Shown piece by piece: positions 38,355 to 47,207 of a stretch of 64,000 nucleotides of DNA. Source of the DNA: Streptomyces sp. MUM 178J. GTDB taxonomy: Bacteria; Actinomycetota; Actinomycetes; Streptomycetales; Streptomycetaceae. The stretch is from positions 32,135 through 96,134 of the forward strand of contig NZ_JADWYQ010000026.1 of the NCBI RefSeq assembly GCF_022414575.1, written 5' to 3'. Position numbers and translations under genes: made by a program. A model generated the notes under the pieces. That model saw nothing but the letters and a program-made list of their open reading frames with translations. It was not told the origin of the DNA and searched no databases. Every line of letters starts with the position of its first letter. Within the stretch, counting starts at the first letter, position 1.

Positions 38355-40603
38355 CGGCAGCCGCCCTTCTCCGTGCCTGCGCCCGCACCCTTCTCCGTGC
38401 CTGTGCCCGCGCCCGTGTCTGTGGCTGTGCCCGCGCCCGCGCCTGTGTCTGTGTCTGTGTCTGTGTCTGTGCCCGTGCCCGCTCCCGTGGCTGTGCCCGC
38501 TCCTGAATCCGTGGCTGCTTCCTGACCTGACCCCGGCTCCGGTCCCGTCACGGACCCCGGCTTTGGCCACGAGACCGGTTGGCGCTCCGCCCCCGGTGCC
38601 GACTCCGGTGCCAACTGCGCCCCCTCCGGCGCCGGTCCCCGTCCCCGTTCCGACCCGGGGCCCGTCTCCAGACCCGACATCAGCCATGCGTACTCCCCGT
38701 TCGTACGCAGCAGCTCCTGATGCGTTCCCACCGCCGCGATGCGCCCGCCCGAGAGCAGCGCCACCCGGTCGGCGAGCATCACGGTCGACGGGCGGTGCGC
38801 CACCACCAGTGCCGTCGTGTCCTGAAGCACCCGGCGCAGCGCCGCCTCCACCAGGGCCTCGGTGTGGACGTCCAGCGCGGACAGCGGGTCGTCGAGGACG
38901 AGGAACCGGGGCCGCCCGACCACCGCCCGCGCCAGCGCCAGCCGTTGCCGCTGGCCGCCGGAGAGGCTCAGACCCTGCTCGCCGACCTGTGTGTCGACAC
39001 CGTCCGGCAAGGTGTGAGCGAAGCCGGCGTGCGCCACCTCCAGCGCGCGGCCCAGCGCCTCCGCCCCGGCGGCCGCCCCGCCCATCAGCACGTTCTCGGC
39101 GACGCTCGCCGAGAACAGCGTCGGCTCCTCGAACGCCACCGACACCAGCTCCCGCAGCCGTTCGCGCGGCATCGCGGCGATGTCCTCGCCGTCCAGCAGA
39201 ACGCGCCCGGCGGTCACCTCGTGCAGCCGCGGTACGAGGGCGGTCAGCGTCGTCTTACCGGAACCGGTCCCGCCGACCAGCGCCATCGTCTCGCCGGGAC
39301 GGATCCGCAGATCGACGCCGTCCAGCACCGGCGCGGACTCGGGGCCGGCGTCCGGGTAGCGGAACCGCACCCGCTCGAACACCAGCCCGCCGCCCTCCTG
39401 GGCGCGCCCCGCCGCCGGTGCGGACATCCCGTGCGACTCCGGCTCCGCGTCCAGGACTTCGAAGTACCGCTCCGTCGCCGTCGCCGCCTCCTGGCTCATG
39501 GCGATCAGGAAGCCGATGGACTCCACCGGCCAGCGCAGCGCCAGCGCCGTGGAGAGAAAGGCCACCAGCGTGCCCGCCGACAGCCCGCCGTCGGCGACCT
39601 GCACCGTGCCCAGCACCAGCGCGGCGCCGATGGCCAGTTCGGGAATGATCGTGATCAGTGCCCAGATGCCCGCCAGCAGCCGAGCCTTGAGCATTTCCGT
39701 GCCGCGCAGCCGCCCCGCCAGCGAGCGGAAGGCATGCGCCTGGCTGCGGTGCCGCCCGAAGCCCTTGACGATCCGGATGCCCAGCACGCTCTCCTCGACG
39801 ACCGTCGTCAGATCGCCGACCTGGTCCTGGGCGCGCCGCGCTGCCAGCGCGTACCGCGACTCGAACAGCGAACAGATGATCATCAACGGGACGACCGGGG
39901 CCAGCAGCACCAGCCCCAGGGCCCAGTCCTGAACCAGCAGCAGCACCACGCCTACGAGGATTGTCACGCCGTTGACCAGCAGGAACGTCAGCGGGAAGGC
40001 CAGGAACATCCGGATCTGCATCAGGTCCGTCGTGCCGCGCGAGAGTAACTGGCCGGAGGCCCAGCGGTCGTGGAAGGCGATCGGCAGCCGCTGCAGATGC
40101 CGGTACAGATCGGTGCGCAGCGCCGCCTCGACCCCGGCCAGCGGCCGCGCCACCAGCCATCGCCGCAGCCCGAACAGAGCCGCTTCCGCGATGCCGAGCA
40201 CCAGCAGGAGCAGCGCTCCGAACCAGACCCCGCCCGGGTCGCCGTGGGCCACCGGTCCGTCCACGATCCACTTCAGGACGAGTGGGAAGACGAGACTGAG
40301 ACAGGAGGCCATGACGGCGACCACGGCAGCGGTGAACCACCGTGCGCGGACGGGTCGGACGTACGGCCACAGCCGCAGCAGCGTGCGCACGGCGGACTGA
40401 CCGGCCGGGGCGTCGGCGGTCGGAGACTCCGCAGACGGCCGATCGGCGGTCGGCGTGCCACCGGTCGGCGTGCCACCGGTCGGTGAGTCACCGGTCGGTG
40501 AGTCGGAGACCAGCGTGCCACCGGTCGGTGAGTCGGAGGGCAGCGAGTCGGAGGGCAGTGAATCGGAGGGCAGTGAATCGGAGGGCGCTGAGTCAGTCGG
40601 CAT
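38351..40603 (-). CDS. ABC exporter half-transporter with degenerate Walker B (subunit 1)
   Basis: The 750-residue protein has six transmembrane segments (about 80-370) and an ATPase domain with Walker A GGTGSGKTT, consensus signature LSLSGGQRQR and Walker B FLVLDDPLSALD, where Asp replaces the catalytic Glu. This complements the partner, whose signature is atypical, as expected for a heterodimer with one degenerate ATP site. The N-terminus carries PSDSL/PTGG repeats and the C-terminal about 100 residues are Gly/Thr/Asp/Glu low-complexity repeats. ATG 40603 is the likely start. It is the first gene of the pair. Confidence 0.9.
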   Translation of the reverse strand: MPTDSAPSDSLPSDSLPSDSLPSDSPTGGTLVSDSPTGDSPTGGTPTGGTPTADRPSAESPTADAPAGQSAVRTLLRLWPYVRPVRARWFTAAVVAVMASCLSLVFPLVLKWIVDGPVAHGDPGGVWFGALLLLVLGIAEAALFGLRRWLVARPLAGVEAALRTDLYRHLQRLPIAFHDRWASGQLLSRGTTDLMQIRMFLAFPLTFLLVNGVTILVGVVLLLVQDWALGLVLLAPVVPLMIICSLFESRYALAARRAQDQVGDLTTVVEESVLGIRIVKGFGRHRSQAHAFRSLAGRLRGTEMLKARLLAGIWALITIIPELAIGAALVLGTVQVADGGLSAGTLVAFLSTALALRWPVESIGFLIAMSQEAATATERYFEVLDAEPESHGMSAPAAGRAQEGGGLVFERVRFRYPDAGPESAPVLDGVDLRIRPGETMALVGGTGSGKTTLTALVPRLHEVTAGRVLLDGEDIAAMPRERLRELVSVAFEEPTLFSASVAENVLMGGAAAGAEALGRALEVAHAGFAHTLPDGVDTQVGEQGLSLSGGQRQRLALARAVVGRPRFLVLDDPLSALDVHTEALVEAALRRVLQDTTALVVAHRPSTVMLADRVALLSGGRIAAVGTHQELLRTNGEYAWLMSGLETGPGSERGRGPAPEGAQLAPESAPGAERQPVSWPKPGSVTGPEPGSGQEAATDSGAGTATGAGTGTDTDTDTDTGAGAGTATDTGAGTGTEKGAGAGTEKGGCR
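38366..38515. repeat. Hexanucleotide low-complexity tract in the ABC gene
   Basis: Iterated GTGTCT and GCCCGT/GCTGTG hexamers encode the Gly-Thr-Asp tail of the exporter subunit. The reading frame is preserved through the tract. Confidence 0.8.
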
Positions 40604-40672
40604 CAGGTGTGAGCGTACGGTTCACCACTGACATACCTCACGTGGTTTTCCCCGCACCCCGCGCCGTGTCTC

Positions 40673-43123
40673 CTACGACCGCACCCGCAGCAGCAGCACC
40701 GACCGCCCCGGCGTCTCGATCGCCTCCCCGCCCGGGTGCACGCTGCCCGGCGCGTGTGCCTGGTCCTCACGCGAAGTGTCCACGACCAGCTCGTAGGACT
40801 GCGCCCACGGAGGCCCCGGCAGCAGGAAGTCGAGCGGCTGCTCCCCGGCGTGCAGGATCGTCAGGAAGCTGTCGTCCGTCACCTGGGCGCCGCGTGCGTC
40901 GCGGCCCGGGATGTCGCGGCCGGAGAGGTACAGCGCGAGCGACGACGACGGCGCGTACCAGTCGCGCTCGGTCATCTCCGCGCCGTGCGGGGTGAACCAG
41001 GCCAGATCGCGCAGCCCGTCGGGAGCCTGCGGCCGGCCGGTGAAGAAGGCGCGGCGGCGCAGCACCGGGTGGGCGTGGCGCAGGGCGAGCAGTCGGCGGG
41101 TGAGCTCCAGCAGGTTCCGCGAGCCCGGCCGGCCGAGCAGCGACCAGTCCAGCCAGCCGATGTCGTTGTCCTGGCAGTACGCGTTGTTGTTGCCCCCCTG
41201 CGTGCGCCCCATCTCATCGCCCGCGACGAGCATCGGCACCCCCGTCGACAGCAGCAGGGTGGTCAGCAGATTGCGCACCTGCCGGCGGCGCAGCGCGTTG
41301 ACGCGGGGATCCTCGGTCTCGCCCTCGACCCCGCAGTTCCAGGAGCGGTTGTCGTCCGTGCCGTCGCGGTTGCCCTCCCCGTTGGCCTCGTTGTGCTTGT
41401 GCGCGTAGCTGACGAGGTCCCGCAGGGTGAAGCCGTCGTGCGCGGTGACGAAGTTGATGGAGGCGTACGGCCGCCGCCCGCCCCAGGCGTACAGGTCGCT
41501 GGATCCGGACAGCCGGTAGCCGAGGTCGCGTACGTCGGGGAGGGCGCCGCGCCAGAAGTCCCGCACCGCGTCCCGGTAGCGGTCGTTCCACTCCGCCCAC
41601 AGCGGCGGGAACGCCCCGACCTGATAGCCGCCGCTGCCGACGTCCCATGGCTCCGCGATCAGTTTCACACGCCGCAGAACCGGGTCCTGGGCGATCACCG
41701 CGAGAAACGGGGACAGCATGTCGACGTCGTGCATGGAGCGGGCGAGCGCCGCCGCGAGGTCAAAGCGGAAGCCGTCCACGCCCATCTCGGTGACCCAGTA
41801 GCGCAGGGAGTCGGTGATCAACCGCAGGACGTGCGGCTGCACCACATGGAGGGTGTTGCCGCAGCCGGTGTAGTCCGCGTATGCGCGGGCGTCGGACGGG
41901 AGGCGGTAGTAGCCGCGGTTGTCGATGCCGCGCAGGGACAGGGTGGGGCCTCGCTGGTCGGCCTCCGCGGTGTGGTTGTAGACCACGTCGAGGATGACCT
42001 CGATGCCGGCCGCGTGCAGCGCCCGCACCATCCGCTTGAACTCGCCGACCTGCTGCCCGCGGGTGCCGCTCGCGGAGTACGCGGCGTGCGGGGCGAAGTA
42101 GCCGATGGAGTTGTAGCCCCAGTGGTTCTTCAGACCGCGGCGCAGCAGATGGTCCTCGTGGGCGAACTGGTGCACGGGCAGCAGCTCGACCGCGGTCACC
42201 CCGAGGGCCGTGAGATGGCCGATCGCGGCCGGGTGCGCCAGGCCCGCGTAGGTGCCGCGCAGCGGTTCCGGGATGCCGGGGCACCGCCGGGTGAAGCCGC
42301 GCACGTGCAGTTCGTAGATGACGGAGTCCGCCCACGGCGTCTTGGGCCTGCGGTCGTCGGACCAGTCGTCGTCATCGTGGACGACGACCCCCTTGGGGAC
42401 GTACGGAGCCGAGTCCCGCTCGTCGCGCACGGTGTCGGCGACATGCTGCTGCGGCCAGTCGCGCACATGCCCGTACACCTCGGCGGGCAGCGAGAACTCG
42501 CCGTCCACCGCGCGCGCGTAGGGGTCGAGGAGCAGTTTCGCGGGATTCCAGCGGGCCCCGGTCCACGGGTCCCAGCGGCCGTGCACCCTGAATCCGTAGC
42601 GCTGCCCGGGGGCCACGCCCGGCACGAAGCCGTGCCAGACCTCGTGGGTCAGCTCGGTCAGCGGCAGCCTGGTCTCACCGCCGCCGTCGTCGAAGAGGCA
42701 GACCTCGACGGCCTCCGCACCGCCCGACCACAGGGCGAAGTTCGTCCCGGCGACGCCGTCCGGCCCCACCCGGTACCGCGCCCCGAGCGGCATCGGCGCA
42801 CCGGGCCATACGGCGGGCGCGGCCCGTCCGGCATGCGCGCTCCATCCGGTATGCGTGCTTCGTTCGGCATGCGCGCTCTGCGCAGTGTGCGCGGTCCGTT
42901 CGGCGTGCGCGGTCCTTCGCAGTGGCACGGGCTCCGCGCCCGGCGGCTCTCGGTAGAGCTCCCCGGACGGCTGTCCGAACGGTTGTCCGGTCGGCTGATG
43001 GGTCGGCTCTCCTGACGGCTCTCCTGGAACGTGCGACGGCATGTCCCCGGCCCCGGGCGGCTCACCCGGTTCGCCGGGGCCCGCCGGGGCACTCTCCGTC
43101 TGCTCTTCGGCTGCGCTCGACAC
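40673..43123 (-). CDS. glgX: Glycogen debranching enzyme GlgX
   Basis: The 816-residue GH13_11 isoamylase-type enzyme hydrolyses alpha-1,6 branches of alpha-glucan. After an unusual Pro/Gly/His-rich leader of about 95 residues come the CBM48 domain (VAGTNFALWSGGAEAVEVCLFD), DVVYNHTAE, nucleophile region GFRFDLAAAL, acid/base region LIAEPWDVG, NFVTAHDGFTLRDLVSY, MLVAGDEMGRTQGGNNNAYC and a C-terminal beta domain. GTG 43123 has GGGAGG 4 bases upstream and starts SSAAEE. The leader contains degenerate AHAER/AHTGW repeats from a 21-bp repetitive tract. It is monocistronic and divergent from an L,D-transpeptidase gene. Confidence 0.95.
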   Translation of the reverse strand: MSSAAEEQTESAPAGPGEPGEPPGAGDMPSHVPGEPSGEPTHQPTGQPFGQPSGELYREPPGAEPVPLRRTAHAERTAHTAQSAHAERSTHTGWSAHAGRAAPAVWPGAPMPLGARYRVGPDGVAGTNFALWSGGAEAVEVCLFDDGGGETRLPLTELTHEVWHGFVPGVAPGQRYGFRVHGRWDPWTGARWNPAKLLLDPYARAVDGEFSLPAEVYGHVRDWPQQHVADTVRDERDSAPYVPKGVVVHDDDDWSDDRRPKTPWADSVIYELHVRGFTRRCPGIPEPLRGTYAGLAHPAAIGHLTALGVTAVELLPVHQFAHEDHLLRRGLKNHWGYNSIGYFAPHAAYSASGTRGQQVGEFKRMVRALHAAGIEVILDVVYNHTAEADQRGPTLSLRGIDNRGYYRLPSDARAYADYTGCGNTLHVVQPHVLRLITDSLRYWVTEMGVDGFRFDLAAALARSMHDVDMLSPFLAVIAQDPVLRRVKLIAEPWDVGSGGYQVGAFPPLWAEWNDRYRDAVRDFWRGALPDVRDLGYRLSGSSDLYAWGGRRPYASINFVTAHDGFTLRDLVSYAHKHNEANGEGNRDGTDDNRSWNCGVEGETEDPRVNALRRRQVRNLLTTLLLSTGVPMLVAGDEMGRTQGGNNNAYCQDNDIGWLDWSLLGRPGSRNLLELTRRLLALRHAHPVLRRRAFFTGRPQAPDGLRDLAWFTPHGAEMTERDWYAPSSSLALYLSGRDIPGRDARGAQVTDDSFLTILHAGEQPLDFLLPGPPWAQSYELVVDTSREDQAHAPGSVHPGGEAIETPGRSVLLLRVRS

Positions 43124-43296
43124 CTGGCCTCCCGCGGCTCGTCGGGCCCCCGTGGCGGCAGCGCCGACGGCGTCCCGGCCGTCGCGTCCCACGTGCGGTC
43201 CTCCCACCTGTTCTGCCCGCGCGGCAAGCGTCCCAACATCGGCTGGCCGGCCCGCATGGACGTTTCCCCCGGAGGGGGCCCGTCGTTGGGGCGTAC

Positions 43297-44508
43297 GTGA
43301 AACTCGTATTGAACCGGACAAGGCGGGCGGCAGCGGCTCTCGCCGGAGCCCTCACCCTCGCTCTCCTGACGGGCTGCGACGCCGGCGCGCTCGACGTCAT
43401 CACCGGGAAACAGCGGGCGCCCGAGGAGACCATTCGCATCACCCCCGAGGACGGCGCCAAGGACGTACGCACGGACGGCGAGGTGGAGGTGCGGCTGCCC
43501 AGCGGCCGGCTGGAGCGGGTCGAGGTGCGGCAGATCGAGGGCGGACGCCCCGTCGACATCTCCGGCACGGTCTCCGAGGACGGGCTGCGCTGGACCCCGG
43601 ACGACGGCGTCAGGCTGGAACTCGCCGCGAAGTACAGCGTGGACGTCGTGGCGCTCGACGCCCGCGCCCGGCGCACGGCCCGGCACACCACCTTCACCAC
43701 GTATGTTCCCGAGAAGCGCTTCATCGGCTACCTCAAACCCGAGAACCGCTCGACGGTCGGCACCGGGATGATCGTGTCCTTCTCCTTCAACCGGGCCATC
43801 GAGGACCGGGCCGCCGTGGAGCGGGCGATCCGCGTCACAGCCGTGCCGCCGGTCGAGGTCGTCGGGCACTGGTTCGGCGGCAAGCGGCTCGACTTCCGTC
43901 CGCGCGCGTACTGGAAGCCCGGCACCAAGGTCACCGTCGACATGCGGCTGCGCGACATCGAGGCGACGCCCGGCGTGTACGGAATCCAGCAGAAGAAGGT
44001 CTCGTTCACCGTCGGGCGCTCCCAGTCCTCCCGTGTCGACGCGAGCGAGCACACGATGGAAGTGCGGCGCGACGGCAAGCCGGTGGCGACCGTGCCGATC
44101 ACGGCCGGCGCGCCCAAGACCACCACGTACAACGGGAAGATGGTGGTCACCGAGATGTACGACGTGACCAGGATGAACGGGGCGACGGTCGGCTTCGGCG
44201 GGGAGTACGACATCAAGGACGTGCCGCACGCCATGCGGCTGACGACGTCGGGGACGTTCCTGCACGGCAACTACTGGGCCCCCGCGGACACCTTCGGCGC
44301 GGCCAACGTCAGCCACGGGTGTGTGGGTCTGCGCGATGAGCAGGGCGGCAGCCCGGACGCCCCGGCCGGCTGGTTCTTCGACCGCACGCTCGTCGGGGAC
44401 GTCGTCGAGGTGGTCAACTCCAAGGACCGGCAGGTCGCCCCCGACAACGGTCTCGGCGGCTGGAACCTGGGCTGGAAGGAATGGAAGGAGGGGTCCGCCC
44501 TGCGCTGA
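43297..44508 (+). CDS. L,D-transpeptidase lipoprotein (paralogue 1)
   Basis: The 403-residue protein has a lipoprotein signal (KLVLNRTRRAAAAL, lipobox LLTGC at about 23-27), two Ig-like domains (about 45-240) and a YkuD catalytic domain. That domain has the signature HGNYWAPADTF, then NVSHGCVGLRD, whose Cys attacks the peptidoglycan stem. These enzymes make 3-3 cross-links outside the membrane. GTG 43297 gives the best signal peptide; the ribosome site is poor. The next gene is a tandem paralogue, and the two share 71 identical bases. Confidence 0.9.
   Translation: MKLVLNRTRRAAAALAGALTLALLTGCDAGALDVITGKQRAPEETIRITPEDGAKDVRTDGEVEVRLPSGRLERVEVRQIEGGRPVDISGTVSEDGLRWTPDDGVRLELAAKYSVDVVALDARARRTARHTTFTTYVPEKRFIGYLKPENRSTVGTGMIVSFSFNRAIEDRAAVERAIRVTAVPPVEVVGHWFGGKRLDFRPRAYWKPGTKVTVDMRLRDIEATPGVYGIQQKKVSFTVGRSQSSRVDASEHTMEVRRDGKPVATVPITAGAPKTTTYNGKMVVTEMYDVTRMNGATVGFGGEYDIKDVPHAMRLTTSGTFLHGNYWAPADTFGAANVSHGCVGLRDEQGGSPDAPAGWFFDRTLVGDVVEVVNSKDRQVAPDNGLGGWNLGWKEWKEGSALR
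44167..44237 (+). repeat. 71-bp tract identical to 45683-45753 (L,D-transpeptidase copy 1)
   Basis: Every base of this tract, which covers the NGATVGFGGEYDIKDVPHAM region, is repeated in the downstream paralogue, while the flanking codons differ at many third positions. Confidence 0.95.
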
Positions 44509-44734
44509 GCCGCTGCCGAGGCCCTTCGCCGACCCCTTTGCCGGCCCCGCCCGGTGACCGGCTCCCCGGTGACCTCCCCTCTCATCTGAGCCCAGCGGAC
44601 AAGTTGGGACTGAACGGTGACATTCGAGGGGAGTTGTCCCGGACTCTGGTGTGATTATCTGTCGCCGTGCGCGCGTCAGGCGTGCGGGGTGCGGGTCGTG
44701 GCGGGGCCAGGCCGTACGAGGGGAGAGCACAGAA

Positions 44735-46012
44735 GTGAACGGGCAGCCGATATCGGGGGCGTCGGCCGGGGGCGCGGGCGAGGAGCGGGCGAGCAGGCGT
44801 CGCCCCAGGGGGCTGAGGCACGGACTGGTCGCACTCGCGGCGAGCGCGCTGCTGGTGCTGGCCACGGCCTGTGGCGGCGGAGGCGGCTCCTCCGGCAAGG
44901 ACGGCGGTGAGAAGGGCGGCAAGGACGCCGGCAAGGTCGAGAACGCGGCCTCCCGCGCGGTGGTGACCATCGCCCCCAAGGACGGCGCGGAGACCGTCGA
45001 CACCAGCGGGACCCTGAAGGTCACCGCGAGCGGCGGCAAGCTGACCACCGTCAAGGTGCAGGACGACGAGGGCGTCGAGGTCGCCGGCAAGATCTCCGAG
45101 GACGGCGCGAGCTGGCAGCCGGCCATGCATCTCGCGGGGGCCACCAAGTACCGCGTCCACGCCGTCGCGAAGGACGCGGAGGGCCGTGAGTCGGCGAAGG
45201 ACACCACCTTCACCACACTCGTCCCCAAGAACACCTTCATCGGCCACTACACGCCCGAGGACGGCTCGACCGTGGGCGTCGGCATGCCGGTCTCCATCAA
45301 CTTCACCCGCGGCATCACCGACCCGGAGGCCGTCGAGAAGGCCATCGAGGTCACCGCCCAGCCGTCCGTTCCCGTCGAGGGCCACTGGTTCGGCAACGAC
45401 CGGCTCGACTTCCGCCCCGAGAAGTACTGGGCCACCGGCACCAAGGTGACGGTCAAGCTCAATCTGGACGGCGTGGAGGGACGCCCCGGCGTCTACGGCA
45501 CGCAGGCCAAGTCCTTCTCGTTCACCATCGGCCGCAGCCAGGTCTCCACCGTGGACGCCGCCGCCCGCACCATGACCGTCGTACGGGACGGCAAGACGAT
45601 CAAAACCGTGCCGGTCACCGCGGGCGCGCCGTCGACGACGACCTACAACGGCCAGATGGTCATCAGCGAGAAGTACAAGGTCACCAGGATGAACGGGGCG
45701 ACGGTCGGCTTCGGCGGGGAGTACGACATCAAGGACGTGCCGCACGCCATGCGCCTGTCGACCTCCGGCACCTTCATCCACGGCAACTACTGGGCCTCCG
45801 CGGGAACGTTCGGCTCGGCGAACGTCAGCCACGGCTGTGTCGGACTGCGCGACGTCCGCGGCGGCTACGACGGGAACATGCCCGCCGCCTGGTTCTTCAA
45901 CAACTCGATCATCGGCGACGTGGTGATCGTGAAGAACTCCAAGGACAAGCAGATCCAGCCGGCCAACGGCCTCAACGGCTGGAACATGCCCTGGTCTCAG
46001 TGGGTCGAGTAG
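44735..46012 (+). CDS. L,D-transpeptidase lipoprotein (paralogue 2)
   Basis: The 425-residue protein has a lipoprotein signal ending in the lipobox LATAC, a Gly/Ser/Lys-rich linker, two Ig-like domains and a YkuD domain with HGNYWASAGTF, NVSHGCVGLRD and C-terminal NGLNGWNMPWSQW. It performs the same 3-3 peptidoglycan cross-linking as its upstream paralogue. GTG 44735 has GAGGGGAG 9 bases upstream. The 226-base gap from copy 1 (44509-44734) should hold its own promoter. A large hairpin terminates it. Confidence 0.93.
   Translation: MNGQPISGASAGGAGEERASRRRPRGLRHGLVALAASALLVLATACGGGGGSSGKDGGEKGGKDAGKVENAASRAVVTIAPKDGAETVDTSGTLKVTASGGKLTTVKVQDDEGVEVAGKISEDGASWQPAMHLAGATKYRVHAVAKDAEGRESAKDTTFTTLVPKNTFIGHYTPEDGSTVGVGMPVSINFTRGITDPEAVEKAIEVTAQPSVPVEGHWFGNDRLDFRPEKYWATGTKVTVKLNLDGVEGRPGVYGTQAKSFSFTIGRSQVSTVDAAARTMTVVRDGKTIKTVPVTAGAPSTTTYNGQMVISEKYKVTRMNGATVGFGGEYDIKDVPHAMRLSTSGTFIHGNYWASAGTFGSANVSHGCVGLRDVRGGYDGNMPAAWFFNNSIIGDVVIVKNSKDKQIQPANGLNGWNMPWSQWVE
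45683..45753 (+). repeat. 71-bp tract identical to 44167-44237 (L,D-transpeptidase copy 2)
   Basis: Second copy of the identical tract, 1,516 bases downstream of the first and in the same reading frame. Confidence 0.95.
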
Positions 46013-46024
46013 GGCCTTCGCGGT

Positions 46025-46082
46025 GCGGGCCCGGTGCCGTGACGGGGCCCCGGACGCAGTCCGGGGGAGGCACCGGGCCCGC
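46025..46082 (+). terminator. Nested hairpin terminator after the second L,D-transpeptidase
   Basis: A perfect 14-bp outer stem (GCGGGCCCGGTGCC at 46025-46038, with its complement at 46069-46082) encloses an inner CCCCGGAC/GTCCGGGG hairpin. It lies 13 bases after the stop. Confidence 0.85.
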
Positions 46083-46111
46083 CGCCGTTAACGGCAGCTA
46101 ACCTGCCCCGT

Positions 46112-46879
46112 ATGACTGTGAATCTCGAGGTCTCCGAGGGCGTCGGCACCGTCCGTCTGGACCGCCCCCCGATGAACGCGCTGGACATCGCCACACAGGA
46201 CCGGCTGCGCGAGCTCGCCGAGGAGGCGTCGCGCCGCGAGGACGTGCGCGCCGTCGTCCTCTACGGCGGGGAGAAGGTGTTCGCGGCCGGCGCGGACATC
46301 AAGGAGATGCAGGCCATGGACCACACGGCCATGGTGCTCCGCTCCCGCGGACTGCAGGAGGCGTTCACCGCCGTGGCCCGCATCCCCAAGCCCGTCGTCG
46401 CCGCCGTCACCGGCTACGCCCTCGGCGGCGGCTGCGAACTGGCGCTCTGCGCCGACTACCGGATCGCCGGGGAGAACGCCAAGCTCGGCCAGCCGGAGGT
46501 CCTGCTCGGACTGATCCCCGGCGCGGGCGGCACCCAGCGGCTGTCCCGGCTGGTCGGCCCCTCGCGCGCCAAGGACCTGATCTTCACCGGCCGGATGGTG
46601 AAGGCCGAGGAGGCGCTGTCGATCGGCCTCGTCGACCGGGTCGTCCCGGCGGCCGAGGTGTATCAGCAGGCACACGCCTGGGCGGCCGCACTGGCGAAGG
46701 GCCCGGCGCTGGCGCTGCGTGCCGCCAAGGAGTGTGTCGACGCGGGTCTGGAGGCGGACATCGAGACGGGGCTCGCCATCGAACGGAACTGGTTCGCAGG
46801 CCTGTTCGCCACCGAGGACCGCGAGCGCGGCATGCGCAGCTTCGTCGAGGAAGGCCCGGGCAAGGCCGAGTTCCGCTGA
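46112..46879 (+). CDS. Enoyl-CoA hydratase/isomerase
   Basis: The 255-residue crotonase-fold protein hydrates enoyl-CoA in fatty acid or related degradation. The oxyanion loops FAAGADIKEM and ALGGGCELALC and the two catalytic Glu positions (GGGCELAL and GQPEVLLGLIPGAGG) match mitochondrial-type enoyl-CoA hydratase. ATG 46112 begins directly with the conserved VNLEVSEGVGTVRLDRP. It appears monocistronic, between terminator structures. The in vivo substrate cannot be told from the sequence. Confidence 0.93.
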   Translation: MTVNLEVSEGVGTVRLDRPPMNALDIATQDRLRELAEEASRREDVRAVVLYGGEKVFAAGADIKEMQAMDHTAMVLRSRGLQEAFTAVARIPKPVVAAVTGYALGGGCELALCADYRIAGENAKLGQPEVLLGLIPGAGGTQRLSRLVGPSRAKDLIFTGRMVKAEEALSIGLVDRVVPAAEVYQQAHAWAAALAKGPALALRAAKECVDAGLEADIETGLAIERNWFAGLFATEDRERGMRSFVEEGPGKAEFR

Positions 46880-46996
46880 GCCCGGCGGGTCCGGCTGAGC
46901 CCGGCCGGGTCCGGCTGAGTCCTGTTGGAGTCTGAACGAGTTTCTCCGGGTTCCACCGAACGCCTTCGCTGCGGCGTCAACCTTGTGCACACCTTA

Positions 46997-47027
46997 GCTG
47001 CGCCTTAAGAGGTCCTTAAGGCGCAGC
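46997..47027 (+). terminator. Hairpin terminator downstream of enoyl-CoA hydratase
   Basis: GCTGCGCCTTAAG (46997-47009) and CTTAAGGCGCAGC (47015-47027) form a perfect 13-bp stem with a 5-base loop, 118 bases after the stop. Confidence 0.75.
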
Positions 47028-47028
47028 G

Positions 47029-47046
47029 CGCCGAATGCATTCGGCG
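47029..47046. promoter_or_regulatory. Perfect 18-bp palindrome
   Basis: CGCCGAATGCATTCGGCG is a gapless palindrome one base after the preceding hairpin. It may be an operator or a second hairpin. It is the second element of a dense inverted-repeat cluster in the 46880-47207 gap. Confidence 0.6.
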
Positions 47047-47096
47047 ATCAAGCGTAAGCGAGGCGTCAGCGCAGTTCGGAGTAGGTGTAGGCACCC

Positions 47097-47118
47097 GCAT
47101 ATGGCCACAGTCATATGC
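47097..47118 (+). promoter_or_regulatory. Inverted repeat GCATATG-N8-CATATGC upstream of the GHKL regulator
   Basis: This perfect 22-bp inverted repeat has NdeI-like AT-rich cores and lies about 90 bases before the regulator gene. It is followed by GGGCCCC (47122-47128)/GGGGCCC (47149-47155). It looks like a protein-binding site; the binder is unknown. Confidence 0.5.
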
Positions 47119-47207
47119 CAAGGGCCCCGCCTGGAACGGGCAATTCCGGGGGCCCTATTCCAGCGGAACGGCCACGGGGGCCGTCCGTTGCGGCCATCAT
47201 GGGGGGC

